Of a stretch of 64,000 nt of DNA, positions 25,353 through 34,853 are shown one piece after another. The DNA is taken from positions 105,177 through 169,176 of the forward strand of contig DFCS01000016.1 of the NCBI GenBank assembly GCA_002367105.1, in the 5' to 3' direction. This stretch comes from Hungatella sp. UBA3048. GTDB taxonomy: Bacteria > Bacillota > Clostridia > Lachnospirales > Lachnospiraceae. The notes under the pieces are model-generated. The model made no database searches. It was given only the letters and a program-made list of their open reading frames with translations, and was not told the DNA's origin. The position numbers and the translations under genes were made by a program. Within the stretch, counting starts at the first letter, position 1, and each line of letters starts with the position of its first letter.

Positions 25353-27665
25353 ATGGATGGTAAATTGTATGATATGATGGATTGGGCCGGCATTGAAGAG
25401 ATAGTATATTCAGAAGCAGCGAATCCCCACGAGGTTCTGGGCCCGCACGTAACAGAGCAGGGGCTGCTCATCCAGGCATTTATTCCTACGGCTGAATCGG
25501 TGATCGTCCGGTTTAGGGAAAGCGGTAAGGAATACCCTATGGAGCTTGCGGATGAAGCCGGTTTTTTTGCGGCTCTCATACCACGAAAAACTGCAGCAGC
25601 TTATACCCTTTTGGTTACTTACGATAACGGGACATCAGAAGAATGTCTGGATCCCTATTCCTTTCCGGCCTTTTATATGTCGGAAGACATCAAAAAGTTT
25701 GAATCCGGAATTCACTACAGCATCTATGAAAAAATGGGGGCGCACCCCATGTCTGCAGGCGGAGCAGAAGGGGTATACTTTTCTGTGTGGGCTCCCTGTG
25801 CCATGCGTGTCAGCGTGGTCGGAGACTTTAACCTGTGGGATGGCAGGCGTCATCAGATGAGGAGGCTGGGGGATTCCGGCATTTTTGAATTGTTTATTCC
25901 CGGCTTAAAGACAGGAGCGATATATAAGTATGAGATAAAGCATAAAAACGGGACCCCCCAGCTTAAAAGCGATCCCTACGCCAATTACTGTGAGCTGCGT
26001 CCTGACAATGCTTCCGTGGTCTGGGATATTAACCAGTATTCCTGGAGTGATCAGGAATGGATGAAAAAGCGGGCAGGGTCTGATTCCAAACAGAGTCCCA
26101 TGTCTATTTATGAAGTGCACTTAGGCTCCTGGTTCCGGAAGGAAGCGGAGCTTGATGAAAGCGGAGCTGCCATTGCTGGTACCGAATTCTATCATTATCG
26201 TGAAATTGCAGAAAAGCTGGCGGAATATGTAAAGGATATGGGGTACACCCATGTGGAGCTTCTTCCCATCATGGAACATCCCCTGGATGCCTCCTGGGGA
26301 TATCAGGTGACCGGGTATTATGCGCCCACCAGCCGTTACGGAACGCCGGATGATTTTATGTATTTCATGGATTACATGCATAAGCAGGGCATCGGTGTGA
26401 TTTTAGACTGGGTTCCGGCCCATTTTCCCAGGGACAGCTTTGGGCTTGCCAGCTTTGACGGAACCTGTGTTTATGAGCATAAGGACCCAAGACAAGGGGC
26501 ACATCCCCATTGGGGAACTTTGATTTATAATTACGGCAGGCCGGGAGTCAGCAACTTCCTTATTGCTAATGCTCTTTTCTGGGCGGACAAGTACCATGCG
26601 GATGGAATCCGTATGGATGCGGTTGCTTCTATGCTGTACTTAGATTACGGCAAAAATCCGGGGGAATGGATTCCCAATATTTACGGCGGCCATGAAAACC
26701 TGGAAGCTGTTGAGTTCCTGAAACATTTGAATTCCATATTCAAGGGGCGGAAAGATGGGGCGGTAATGATTGCGGAGGAATCCACGGCATGGCCCCTGAT
26801 CACGGCTGATGTAAAGAGTGAAGGCCTGGGCTTTGACTATAAATGGAACATGGGATGGATGAATGATTTCACCGGATATATGCAATACGATCCTTACTTC
26901 AGAAAGCACCATTATGGAGAGATGACCTCCAGCTTGCTTTATGCATACAGCGAAGATTTTATCCTAGTTTTCTCCCACGATGAAGTGGTTCATGGAAAAG
27001 GTTCCATGTTGGGCAAGATGCCGGGAGAAACCCTGGAGGAAAAGGCGGCGAATTTAAAAGCTGCCTACGGATTTATGATGGGCCATCCCGGTAAAAAGCT
27101 TTTGTTCATGGGCCAGGATTTTGCGCAGATAAGTGAATGGAATGAAAATAAAAGTCTTGACTGGGAGATCCTAAAATATCCCCTACATAAGCAGACGCAG
27201 GATTACGTAAAGGCTTTGAACCGTATTTATAATAGCCAGCCGGCCCTGTACCAGCTGGATCATGATCCGGACGGCTTTGAGTGGGTGGAATGCACGGATT
27301 CGAAAGACAGCATAGTATGCTTTTTAAGAAAGACAAAGAAAAAGGAGGAGACTCTTCTCTTCCTATGTAATTTTGATACAATGCATCATGAGAAATACCC
27401 GGTAGGGGTTCCTTTTGAGGGGAAATATAAAGAAATATTAAACAGTGATGACAAGGCTTTCGGAGGACAGGGACGGATAAATCCACGGGCAAAAACCTCT
27501 AAGAAAAAGGAGGCGGATGAAAGGCCGGATTCTATGGAAATAACCGTGGCTCCCTTAAGCATCATGGTCTTTACCTGTATCCCTGAAAAAAAGAAGCCTG
27601 CTTTGGCAGGGAAGAAGACCAGTAAGCCTGCATATACTGAAAAAGCGAAGGCTAAAAGAAAATAA
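25353..27665 (+). CDS. glgB: 1,4-alpha-glucan branching enzyme (GH13)
   Basis: Adds alpha-1,6 branches to glycogen-like glucan. Its 770 residues hold an N-terminal GlgB beta-sandwich and a CBM48 (about 110-220: VYFSVWAPCAMRVSVVGDFN). The GH13 barrel follows with ILDWVPAHFP, DGIRMDAVASMLYLDYG (nucleophile Asp), MIAEESTAWP (acid/base Glu) and FSHDEVVHGKGSM. A C-terminal beta domain ends in an unusual Lys/Ala-rich tail of about 20 residues. No other glg genes are adjacent. Its ATG follows AGGAGGAG. Confidence 0.95.
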   Translation: MDGKLYDMMDWAGIEEIVYSEAANPHEVLGPHVTEQGLLIQAFIPTAESVIVRFRESGKEYPMELADEAGFFAALIPRKTAAAYTLLVTYDNGTSEECLDPYSFPAFYMSEDIKKFESGIHYSIYEKMGAHPMSAGGAEGVYFSVWAPCAMRVSVVGDFNLWDGRRHQMRRLGDSGIFELFIPGLKTGAIYKYEIKHKNGTPQLKSDPYANYCELRPDNASVVWDINQYSWSDQEWMKKRAGSDSKQSPMSIYEVHLGSWFRKEAELDESGAAIAGTEFYHYREIAEKLAEYVKDMGYTHVELLPIMEHPLDASWGYQVTGYYAPTSRYGTPDDFMYFMDYMHKQGIGVILDWVPAHFPRDSFGLASFDGTCVYEHKDPRQGAHPHWGTLIYNYGRPGVSNFLIANALFWADKYHADGIRMDAVASMLYLDYGKNPGEWIPNIYGGHENLEAVEFLKHLNSIFKGRKDGAVMIAEESTAWPLITADVKSEGLGFDYKWNMGWMNDFTGYMQYDPYFRKHHYGEMTSSLLYAYSEDFILVFSHDEVVHGKGSMLGKMPGETLEEKAANLKAAYGFMMGHPGKKLLFMGQDFAQISEWNENKSLDWEILKYPLHKQTQDYVKALNRIYNSQPALYQLDHDPDGFEWVECTDSKDSIVCFLRKTKKKEETLLFLCNFDTMHHEKYPVGVPFEGKYKEILNSDDKAFGGQGRINPRAKTSKKKEADERPDSMEITVAPLSIMVFTCIPEKKKPALAGKKTSKPAYTEKAKAKRK

Positions 27666-27707
27666 CTTATTTCATTCGTACATAAAAAAGGATCAGGAGG
27701 TTTTGAA

Positions 27708-28619
27708 ATGATATTCTATACGGTTTCCAGTGTACTTCCGGGAGAATCCCTGGCGGATTTACAGCAGGAGGTACAGGAAAACTTAAACCAGTTAAGGCCC
27801 AATGTCGTGCTGGAAACCTTAAAGAGCTGGGCTCCGGAGCTGATTGCATTCGGGATAAAGCTGCTCATTGCTCTGGTGATTTTTTTCGTTGGCTCCAGGA
27901 TTATTAAGTTCCTCAATCATATGCTGAACCGCTCTTTTAAGAGAGTGGATATGGAGGTCAGCTTAAGAAAATTCCTGCTGTCCGTTTTAAACGCCACCAT
28001 GTACTGTCTGCTGGCTTTTATCGTAGCAGGGCAGATAGGAGTGAATTCGGCTTCTATCGTGGCTTTGCTGGGGTCTGCAAGTATTGCCGTAGGTCTGGCA
28101 GTCCAGGGAAGCCTGGCTAATTTTGCAGGCGGAGTGCTGATCCTTCTTATGAAGCCATTCCGTGTAGGGGACTATATCGTATCCAGGGATGGGGAAGGCA
28201 CGGTCCGTACCATTGGACTGGTGTACACTGTTTTAAACACAGGCGATAATAAGCAGGTGGTCATTCCCAACGGGACCCTGTCCAATTCTCCCCTTACTAA
28301 TGTGACCGCCATGGATAAGAGACGGCTGGATGTCCTGGTGGGGATCGGATATCATTCGGATTTAAAGAAAGCAAAGGAAATTCTGGATCGTATTTTTCGT
28401 AGCCAGAATGGGATTTTAATAGAGGAATCCATCGATATTTTTGTCAGCGACTTAACAGAAAATGCCGTTACCATCGGAGGCCGGGGCTGGACCTCCTTAG
28501 ATGATTACTGGCCGGCCAGGTGGGAGATCCTTGAAAAGGTAAAGCTTGAATTTGAAGCGGCAGGAATTGAGATTCCCTATAGCCGGATGGAGGTGCAGGT
28601 AGATAACCGCCATTCCTGA
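27708..28619 (+). CDS. mscS: Small-conductance mechanosensitive channel, MscS family
   Basis: A 303-residue channel that releases solutes under hypo-osmotic stress. Three membrane segments (about 45-65, 90-112, 118-150) are followed by the beta domain. The pore helix and signature are SIAVGLAVQGSLANFAGGVLIL, and KPFRVGDYI starts the cytoplasmic vestibule. The length is typical of the short MscS type. It lies 42 nt after glgB and may be co-transcribed with it. Confidence 0.92.
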   Translation: MIFYTVSSVLPGESLADLQQEVQENLNQLRPNVVLETLKSWAPELIAFGIKLLIALVIFFVGSRIIKFLNHMLNRSFKRVDMEVSLRKFLLSVLNATMYCLLAFIVAGQIGVNSASIVALLGSASIAVGLAVQGSLANFAGGVLILLMKPFRVGDYIVSRDGEGTVRTIGLVYTVLNTGDNKQVVIPNGTLSNSPLTNVTAMDKRRLDVLVGIGYHSDLKKAKEILDRIFRSQNGILIEESIDIFVSDLTENAVTIGGRGWTSLDDYWPARWEILEKVKLEFEAAGIEIPYSRMEVQVDNRHS

Positions 28620-28659
28620 TAAAAAAGTTGGGATCAACAAACAAATCCTATAAAACAGA

Positions 28660-28709
28660 AAAGTGCACCGTATGTCAGATATAATTTTGTCTGACATACG
28701 GTGCACTTT
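28660..28709. terminator. Bidirectional terminator, 20-bp perfect stem
   Basis: Arms at 28660-28679 and 28690-28709 are perfectly complementary over 20 bp, with AAA/TTT at the base and a 10-nt AT-rich loop. Confidence 0.8.
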
Positions 28710-28712
28710 CTT

Positions 28713-28751
28713 TAGGCGGTTCCGAAAGACTGGGACGCCTTTTCTTTTTTA
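28713..28751 (+). terminator. Second, weaker terminator
   Basis: AGGCGGTTCC and GGGACGCCT form an imperfect stem followed by TTTTCTTTTTT, directly before the end of the convergent SIMPL gene. Confidence 0.5.
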
Positions 28752-29501
28752 TTTTACCCGGTAGGTAACGGTCACCTGGGCTTCCACTCCGATCTGCCCT
28801 GGTTCCACAACCACGGATTTAGCTCCGGCTGCGGTATCTTCTTTTGCCACAGATGAGGAGTAGCGGATATTCGGGTAGGTATTCATCTCCTCGATATGAG
28901 CGATTCCATCCAGGGTGACTCCGCTGGCGGCGGCAATTGCCTCTGCTTTGACTTTAGCGGCTTCAACTGCCTTTTTAAGGGCATCCCTGTAGTTTTCATC
29001 GTATTTGCTGGAAAGATAGTTTACGCTGTCAATGCAGTTAATTCCTGCTTCTACGCTGGACGAAAGCATGGTGCCCACCTGGTCAAGGGGAAGGTCAGAA
29101 ACGGTGATGCTTGTTCGCATCTGATATCCGGTGATCTGCTGTCCGGAATTATTCCAGTCATACATTGGCTCAAGGCCGTAGCTGGAGGTCTGGATGGATT
29201 TTTCATCAATGCCGGATTTCTTTAAAAATTCGATGACATTGCTTGTATCCCCGCTGTTTTTCTCCTGGCAGGTTTTGGGATCCGCGGCCTGAGAGAGCAC
29301 TGCAAAATTGACCTGTGCCATATCGGGAACTACTTTTACTCCCTCTGTGCTGCCTACCTGTATGGTGTTGGTATCCTTATTGCTAATGGTAGTTACATTG
29401 GCTCCCGGTACGGAAGCGGTCCCTGTCTGGGCACATGCAGTCATGCTCAGCACGGCTGCGGCAATAAGGGCGGCAGCCAGCGGCTTATTCATTTTTCTCA
29501 T
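28749..29501 (-). CDS. SIMPL domain (DUF541) lipoprotein
   Basis: A 250-residue secreted lipoprotein: signal peptide with lipobox LSMTAC, then a SIMPL/DUF541 domain (IQVGSTEGVKVVPDMAQVNFAV near its start, ITGYQMRTSITVSDLPLDQVGTML in the middle, and KAEAIAAASGVTLDGIAHIEE near its end). Members are periplasmic or surface proteins of poorly defined role, some linked to oxidative stress. It is a single-gene unit. Confidence 0.88.
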   Translation of the reverse strand: MRKMNKPLAAALIAAAVLSMTACAQTGTASVPGANVTTISNKDTNTIQVGSTEGVKVVPDMAQVNFAVLSQAADPKTCQEKNSGDTSNVIEFLKKSGIDEKSIQTSSYGLEPMYDWNNSGQQITGYQMRTSITVSDLPLDQVGTMLSSSVEAGINCIDSVNYLSSKYDENYRDALKKAVEAAKVKAEAIAAASGVTLDGIAHIEEMNTYPNIRYSSSVAKEDTAAGAKSVVVEPGQIGVEAQVTVTYRVK

Positions 29502-29750
29502 AATTATTTCCTCCTTTTCATATTTTATATTCTACAGGAAAAATTTAGGAATTAGTATTTCTTTTCCCTTAACATTTAGGTCAAATTTCATAGGTTTTAA
29601 TTACGAAAATCTGACTATGGAAAAAGGTGGGCATGAGGGATAAAAAACAATGGAAAAAAGCAATCTGTGTGGCGCAAATTGTGTAAAGTGCCTAAAAAAA
29701 GAAGCAAAAATGCAATGGTTTAACGAAAAAAGAAATTTTGGCTAGATCTA

Positions 29751-29779
29751 TTGCATTTTTTTGTGCAATGTGTTATCTT
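29751..29779 (+). promoter_or_regulatory. Candidate promoter of the malto-oligosaccharide operon
   Basis: TTGCAT (29751-29756), 17 bp, TATCTT (29774-29779). It is a weak match to consensus, as is usual for regulated sugar operons. The rest of the 468-bp gap (29502-29969) holds no convincing gene. Confidence 0.45.
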
Positions 29780-29796
29780 ATAGCCATAAGGTTATT

Positions 29797-29808
29797 GGAA
29801 ACGTTACC
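29797..29808 (+). promoter_or_regulatory. LacI-family operator candidate
   Basis: GGAAACGTTACC is a near-perfect even palindrome with a central CG, typical of LacI/CcpA-type operators. A second CGTTACC half-site follows at 29814-29820. It lies just after the promoter, so binding would block transcription. The likely ligand-responsive regulator is the LacI protein at the operon's end. Confidence 0.5.
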
Positions 29809-29969
29809 GATATCGTTACCAAAAGGTTGGTATCCAATGATCAGGAAAGATAAAGCCTGGGAACAAGCAGGTGATACAAGTTTCTGTGTGGATGGCATGC
29901 AGGAAAATATTGGGGGTTGAGTGGAGGATCCATCAACCGGAAGGTGCAAATGCACGGAAGGAGGATATT

Positions 29970-31367
29970 ATGAAACTAAAAAAACTGGCAGTACTTACTC
30001 TGGCGGCGGCAATGGCGGCGGGAACACTTGCAGGCTGTGCTTCCAACAAGAAAACGGAGACATCAGGGGCAGAACAGAGCACTCAGGCAGCGGAAACCAC
30101 TGCAGCAAAGGCTGATGATACGGCAAAGGCCAAAGGACAGATTTATTATCTCAATTTTAAGCCGGAAGTTGCAGACACATGGGTGGAGCTTGCAGGCAAG
30201 TATACAGAGGAAACCGGCGTGCCCATGAAGGTGCAGACCGCGGCAGCAGGTACTTATGAGCAGACCTTAAAATCTGAGGTAGCTAAGAAGGAACCGCCTA
30301 CACTGTTCCAGATTAACGGACCGATCGGTTATAAGTCCTGGGCAAAATATTGCAAGGATTTAAAGGATTCCACAATCTACGGACATCTGGTTGATAAAGA
30401 TATGGCTGTAAAGGATGGAGATGGTGTTTACGGAATTCCTTACGTAGTGGAAGGCTATGGAATTATTTATAATGATGCCATCATGAAGAAGTATTTTGCT
30501 CTTGACGGTGCAAAGGCAAAATCCATGGAAGAGATCAATACCTTTGATTCTCTCAAAGCGGTTGCAGAAGATATGCAGGCAAGAAAGGCAGATCTTGGAA
30601 TCGAAGGCGTGTTTGCTTCCACTTCCTTTGCTCCTGGCGAAGACTGGAGATGGCAGACCCATCTGGCAAACCTTCCGGTTTATTATGAATATAAGGATGA
30701 CAGCGTATCCGATAAGGATGTCCTTGACTTCAAGTATGCAGACAACTACAAAAACATTTTTGATTTATACATACATAACTCCTGTACAGATCCAAAGATG
30801 GTAGGCGCAAAGACGGTTGAGGATTCCATGGCAGAATTTGCTCTTGGCAAGGTAGCCATGGTCCAGAACGGAAACTGGGGCTGGGGACAGGTGTCCGGTG
30901 TTGACGGAAACACAGTTAAGGAAGAAGATGTGAAATTCCTTCCTATCTACACTGGAGTAAACGGTGAGGAAAAGCAGGGACTTTGCATTGGAACAGAAAA
31001 CTTCTTCTCCATCAACAGCCAGGCTAAGGAAGAGGATCAGCAGGCATCTCTTGACTTCCTGGAGTGGCTCTTCACTTCTGATACGGGTAAAGATTATGTA
31101 ACCAACAAGCTGGGCTTTATCGCTCCCTTTGATACCTTTGCAGCAGATGAAAAACCAACCGATCCTCTGGCAAAAGAGATCGACCGCTATATGAACAACA
31201 AGGACTTATATTCTGTGTCCTGGAACTTTACCTCCTTCCCAAGCCAGACCTTTAAGGATAACTTCGGAGCATCCCTCCTTGAGTACGCTCAGGGCGGCAA
31301 AGACTGGAAGGCAGTAGTCGATGACATGAAGGCCGATTGGGCAAACGAAAAAGCTATGACAAAATAA
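29970..31367 (+). CDS. Sugar ABC transporter substrate-binding lipoprotein
   Basis: A 465-residue family 1 solute-binding lipoprotein. Signal peptide MKLKKLAVLTLAAAMAAG is followed by the lipobox LAGC and a low-complexity Thr/Ala linker. The mature domain resembles maltose/malto-oligosaccharide binders (FQINGPIGYKSWAKY, VEGYGIIYNDAIMKKYF, ALGKVAMVQNGNWGWGQ). GGAGG precedes the ATG at 29970. A longer frame beginning at 29871 is not needed. Maltodextrin as ligand is inferred from the linked malQ. Confidence 0.88.
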   Translation: MKLKKLAVLTLAAAMAAGTLAGCASNKKTETSGAEQSTQAAETTAAKADDTAKAKGQIYYLNFKPEVADTWVELAGKYTEETGVPMKVQTAAAGTYEQTLKSEVAKKEPPTLFQINGPIGYKSWAKYCKDLKDSTIYGHLVDKDMAVKDGDGVYGIPYVVEGYGIIYNDAIMKKYFALDGAKAKSMEEINTFDSLKAVAEDMQARKADLGIEGVFASTSFAPGEDWRWQTHLANLPVYYEYKDDSVSDKDVLDFKYADNYKNIFDLYIHNSCTDPKMVGAKTVEDSMAEFALGKVAMVQNGNWGWGQVSGVDGNTVKEEDVKFLPIYTGVNGEEKQGLCIGTENFFSINSQAKEEDQQASLDFLEWLFTSDTGKDYVTNKLGFIAPFDTFAADEKPTDPLAKEIDRYMNNKDLYSVSWNFTSFPSQTFKDNFGASLLEYAQGGKDWKAVVDDMKADWANEKAMTK

Positions 31368-31390
31368 GAATATTAAAATAGTTGTAAGGG

Positions 31391-31430
31391 AAATGGGTGA
31401 GCGCGGGGGAGATGCCTCACCCATTTTCAT
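31391..31430 (+). terminator. Intra-operon hairpin after the binding protein
   Basis: AAATGGGTGAG (31391-31401) and CTCACCCATTT (31416-31426) make a perfect 11-bp stem with no long T run. Such hairpins often stabilise the upstream mRNA and lower expression of the permease genes. Confidence 0.65.
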
Positions 31431-31474
31431 ACAGGAAATACGATCAGCCTCAGCTCATCGAGGAGTTTAATAGA

Positions 31475-31540
31475 ATACCCTACGGGTATACTTATGCGCC
31501 CCATGCCCGATGATGCGGGGCACGCTGCAAAGCGTGGCGG
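31475..31540 (+). other. Cluster of three short GC-rich hairpins before the permease gene
   Basis: ATACCC/GGGTAT (31475-31489), GCCCC/GGGGC (31498-31521) and CACGCT-gcaa-AGCGTG (31521-31536) follow one another in an otherwise non-coding 160-bp gap. They could be a structured leader, a processing site or the remnant of a palindromic repeat. I cannot assign them to a known RNA family. Confidence 0.4.
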
Positions 31541-31586
31541 GCCCTGTCCCAAAAGCATGGACAGTAAAAAAGAAAGGAGAACTGCT

Positions 31587-32429
31587 ATGCAAAAGTCAAT
31601 GAAACGGTACTTTCCAATATTTGTTCTGCCCACACTGGCTGCATTTACCGTTGCATTCCTGTACCCGTTTATCATAGGTATTTATTTATCCTTTACGGAA
31701 TTTACTACGGTAAAGGATGCCTCCTGGGTGGGGATTTCAAATTATAAAAAGATATTTATGGACCGGAATTTTATCAATGCACTGGTATTTACCGTGAAGT
31801 TTACCATTGTTTCGGTAGTGAGCATCAATACCCTGGGGTTTTTACTGGCCTATGTCCTCACAAGAGGGATTAAGGGGACCAACCTGTTCCGGACCGTATT
31901 TTTCATGCCAAACTTAATCGGCGGCATTGTGTTAGGTTATGTCTGGCAGCTTCTGTTAAACGGTATTCTTGCAAGATTTGGGGTTACCCTCTCCTTTAAT
32001 GCCAAGTATGGCTTTTGGGGCCTGGTGATCCTGATGAACTGGCAGCTGATCGGGTATATGATGATTATTTACATTGCCGGGCTTCAAAATGTTCCGGGAG
32101 AGCTGATTGAGGCGGCGAGGATCGACGGAGCTACCGGATTCCAGATCTTAAAGCGTATCATGATCCCTATGGTTATGCCGTCCTTTACCATCTGTCTGTT
32201 TCTGACCCTGACAAATTCCTTTAAGCTGTTTGACCAGAACCTTGCGCTGACCGCAGGCGGACCGGGAAGGCAGACCAGCATGCTGGCCCTTGATATTTAC
32301 AATACCTTTTACGGAAGAGTGGGCTGGGAAGGGGTGGGCCAGGCAAAGGCCACGGTGTTCTTTCTTATGGTTGCGGTCATATCCCTGACCCAGCTTTCAT
32401 TAACGCGTCGTAAGGAGGTGGAGAACTGA
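31587..32429 (+). CDS. Sugar ABC transporter permease (MalF/MsmF type)
   Basis: A 280-residue membrane permease with about six helices and the EAA loop EAARIDGATGFQILKRIMIPM. It begins MQKSMKRYFPIFVLP after AAAGGAG. A longer frame from 31494 covers the hairpin cluster and is not credible. It pairs with the next permease. No ATPase gene is in the operon, so a shared MsmK/MalK-type ATPase elsewhere must energise it. Confidence 0.9.
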   Translation: MQKSMKRYFPIFVLPTLAAFTVAFLYPFIIGIYLSFTEFTTVKDASWVGISNYKKIFMDRNFINALVFTVKFTIVSVVSINTLGFLLAYVLTRGIKGTNLFRTVFFMPNLIGGIVLGYVWQLLLNGILARFGVTLSFNAKYGFWGLVILMNWQLIGYMMIIYIAGLQNVPGELIEAARIDGATGFQILKRIMIPMVMPSFTICLFLTLTNSFKLFDQNLALTAGGPGRQTSMLALDIYNTFYGRVGWEGVGQAKATVFFLMVAVISLTQLSLTRRKEVEN

Positions 32430-33298
32430 TGAGCAGAAAGAGAAGAAGTGTTGAAGCTCAGCAAATGGAAGTGGGAAAAACCACGGGAGCGTTTTTAACG
32501 GCTGTATTAGCAGTCCTCTCCCTGACATTTTTATTCCCGATTGTCCTGGTTTTCATGAACTCCTTTAAGAGCAAGCTGTTTATCAGCGATGCGCCGTTTC
32601 AGCTTCCTAAGGCAGGAACTTATGTAGGGCTTACCAATTATGTGGAAGGCATCCGGAAAACAGGGCTGTTCCCGGCTTTTGGCAGATCCTTGTTTATTAC
32701 GGTGGCATCTGTGGCAGTGATTATCCTATTCACCTCCATGACAGCCTGGTTTTTAACCAGAGTGAAATCCGTATTTACAAACGTCTTATATTACGTTTTT
32801 GTATTTGCCATGATTGTGCCGTTCCAGATGGTCATGTTTACCATGTCAAAGACAGCAAATGACTTGTATTTAAACTCCATGTACGGCCTAGTGCTTCTTT
32901 ACCTGGGCTTTGGTGCCGGGCAGGCAGTATTTTTATTCTGCGGTTTTGTTAAGGCCATTCCCCTTGAAATCGAAGAAGCAGCTATGATAGACGGCTGTTC
33001 CCCCATTCAGACTTATTTTCATGTGGTATTCCCCATGCTAAGGCCTACGGCAGTGACCGTTGCCATCTTAAATGCCATGTGGATTTGGAATGATTATTTA
33101 CTTCCCAGCTTGATTCTTCCCCAGGAAAAAGGTACAATACCAATGGTTATTCAGAACTTAAAAGGCGGATATGGTTCTATTGATTTGGGAGCCATGATGG
33201 CAATGCTGGTTCTGGCGATTTTTCCTATCATTGTATTTTATTTAAGTTGTCAGAAATATATCATAAAGGGTGTTGCTGCAGGTGCGGTAAAAGGCTAG
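32429..33298 (+). CDS. Sugar ABC transporter permease (MalG/MsmG type)
   Basis: A 289-residue permease, six helices, EAA loop EAAMIDGCSPIQTYFHVVFPM. Its start overlaps the previous stop (TGATG), indicating coupled translation. Confidence 0.9.
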   Translation: MSRKRRSVEAQQMEVGKTTGAFLTAVLAVLSLTFLFPIVLVFMNSFKSKLFISDAPFQLPKAGTYVGLTNYVEGIRKTGLFPAFGRSLFITVASVAVIILFTSMTAWFLTRVKSVFTNVLYYVFVFAMIVPFQMVMFTMSKTANDLYLNSMYGLVLLYLGFGAGQAVFLFCGFVKAIPLEIEEAAMIDGCSPIQTYFHVVFPMLRPTAVTVAILNAMWIWNDYLLPSLILPQEKGTIPMVIQNLKGGYGSIDLGAMMAMLVLAIFPIIVFYLSCQKYIIKGVAAGAVKG

Positions 33299-33352
33299 GA
33301 AGTCTGCGATTGGCTCATTGCCAGCAGTATTAACAGAAAAAGGAGACTGATT

Positions 33353-34831
33353 ATGCGGGAATGTGGTATGTTGCTCCCAGTTGCAAGCCTTCCGTCAAAA
33401 TACGGGATCGGGGCATTTTCAAAAGAGGCATATGAATTTATAGATTTATTAAAAAAAGCAGGTCAGCAGTATTGGCAGATACTCCCGCTGGGGCCCACCG
33501 GTTATGGGGACTCTCCTTACCAGTCCTTCTCCGCATTTGCAGGAAATCCGTATTTTATTGATTTAGATGAGCTGGCTGCAGAGGGGCTGCTTACCATAGC
33601 GGAATGCGAAGCCGTGGATTTTGGAGATGATCCAAGAGATATTGATTATGAGAAAATGTATTATAAACGTTTTCCCTTATTAAGGAAAGCTTATGGACGG
33701 TGGAAGGAGCAGGGACATACGTCAGATGAACCCGGAAGACATCTTGGAGAGGAAACTGCCGGGTACTGCTTTTACATGGCGGTTAAGGATCATTTTAAAG
33801 GAAAGAGCTGGATCTGTTGGGATGAAGATATCCGTCTTAGAAGAGAAGAGGCAGTTTCCCGGTTTGAAAAGGAACTGTCAGATGAGATTGGATTTTATGG
33901 CTTCCTTCAGATGAAATTTGAAGAGCAGTGGAGCCGGTTAAAGTCCTATGCTGGCAAACAGGGCATCAGGATCATCGGTGACATCCCCATATATGTGGCA
34001 TTTGACAGTGCGGATTCCTGGTATCATCCGGAACTGTTCCAGTTTGATGAAGCCTGCGAGCCTGTTGCGGTCGCAGGCTGTCCGCCGGACGGATTTTCCG
34101 CCACCGGACAGTTATGGGGAAATCCCCTTTACCGCTGGGATTACCATGGAAAAACAGGCTATGAATGGTGGATGAAGCGGATGGAATACAGCTTCCGCCT
34201 TTACGATGTGGTGAGGGTGGATCATTTCCGCGGATTTGATGAGTATTATTCCATTCCGGCGGGAAGTGAGAATGCCGTTCACGGTACCTGGGAAAAAGGA
34301 CCTGGAATTAATTTTTTCAATAAGATGCAGGAACGATTTGGAACACTGGATATCATAGCGGAAGACCTTGGATTTTTGACTCCATCGGTTTTAAAGCTGG
34401 TAAAGGATACAGGATTCCCAGGTATGAAGGTGCTGGAGTTTGCGTTTGATTCCAGAGAAGAAAGCGATTATCTGCCTCATAACTACACCCAGAACTGCGT
34501 GGTATATACGGGAACCCACGATAATAATACCATCAGAGGCTGGTATGAAGAATTGTCCAAGGAGGACCGCCAGCTTTCCATTGACTATATGAATAACGCT
34601 AGAACGCCGGGGGAAGAGATCCACTGGGATTTTGTCCGTCTGGCTCTGGCCAGTGTGGCCAAGCTGGCGGTAGTGCCTGTGCAGGATTATCTGGGCCTTA
34701 GCGCGGAGGCCAGGATCAATGTACCATCCACCCTGGGGAAAAACTGGAGGTGGCGTATGGTTTCCGGGGAAATAACAGAGGAGATCGTGGAAAAATGCAG
34801 AAAAATTGCCAGGCTTTACGGCAGGGCGTGA
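33353..34831 (+). CDS. malQ: 4-alpha-glucanotransferase (amylomaltase, GH77)
   Basis: 492 residues. It transfers alpha-1,4-glucan segments between maltodextrins and releases glucose. Signatures are GILLP-like opening MLLPVASLPSKYGIG, LPLGPTGYGDSPYQSFSAFAG, VRVDHFRGFDEYY (nucleophile Asp), IIAEDLGFLT (acid/base Glu), and YTGTHDNNTIRGWY. It processes sugars imported by the transporter encoded just upstream. AAAAAGGAG precedes the ATG. Confidence 0.95.
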   Translation: MRECGMLLPVASLPSKYGIGAFSKEAYEFIDLLKKAGQQYWQILPLGPTGYGDSPYQSFSAFAGNPYFIDLDELAAEGLLTIAECEAVDFGDDPRDIDYEKMYYKRFPLLRKAYGRWKEQGHTSDEPGRHLGEETAGYCFYMAVKDHFKGKSWICWDEDIRLRREEAVSRFEKELSDEIGFYGFLQMKFEEQWSRLKSYAGKQGIRIIGDIPIYVAFDSADSWYHPELFQFDEACEPVAVAGCPPDGFSATGQLWGNPLYRWDYHGKTGYEWWMKRMEYSFRLYDVVRVDHFRGFDEYYSIPAGSENAVHGTWEKGPGINFFNKMQERFGTLDIIAEDLGFLTPSVLKLVKDTGFPGMKVLEFAFDSREESDYLPHNYTQNCVVYTGTHDNNTIRGWYEELSKEDRQLSIDYMNNARTPGEEIHWDFVRLALASVAKLAVVPVQDYLGLSAEARINVPSTLGKNWRWRMVSGEITEEIVEKCRKIARLYGRA

Positions 34832-34853
34832 GGAAAGGAGATGAGTATTTCTG

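Noticed and set aside
31494..31586. N-terminal extension of the malto-oligosaccharide permease
   Set aside because: The extra residues run through the three-hairpin cluster and lack membrane-protein character, while AAAGGAG fits the ATG at 31587.
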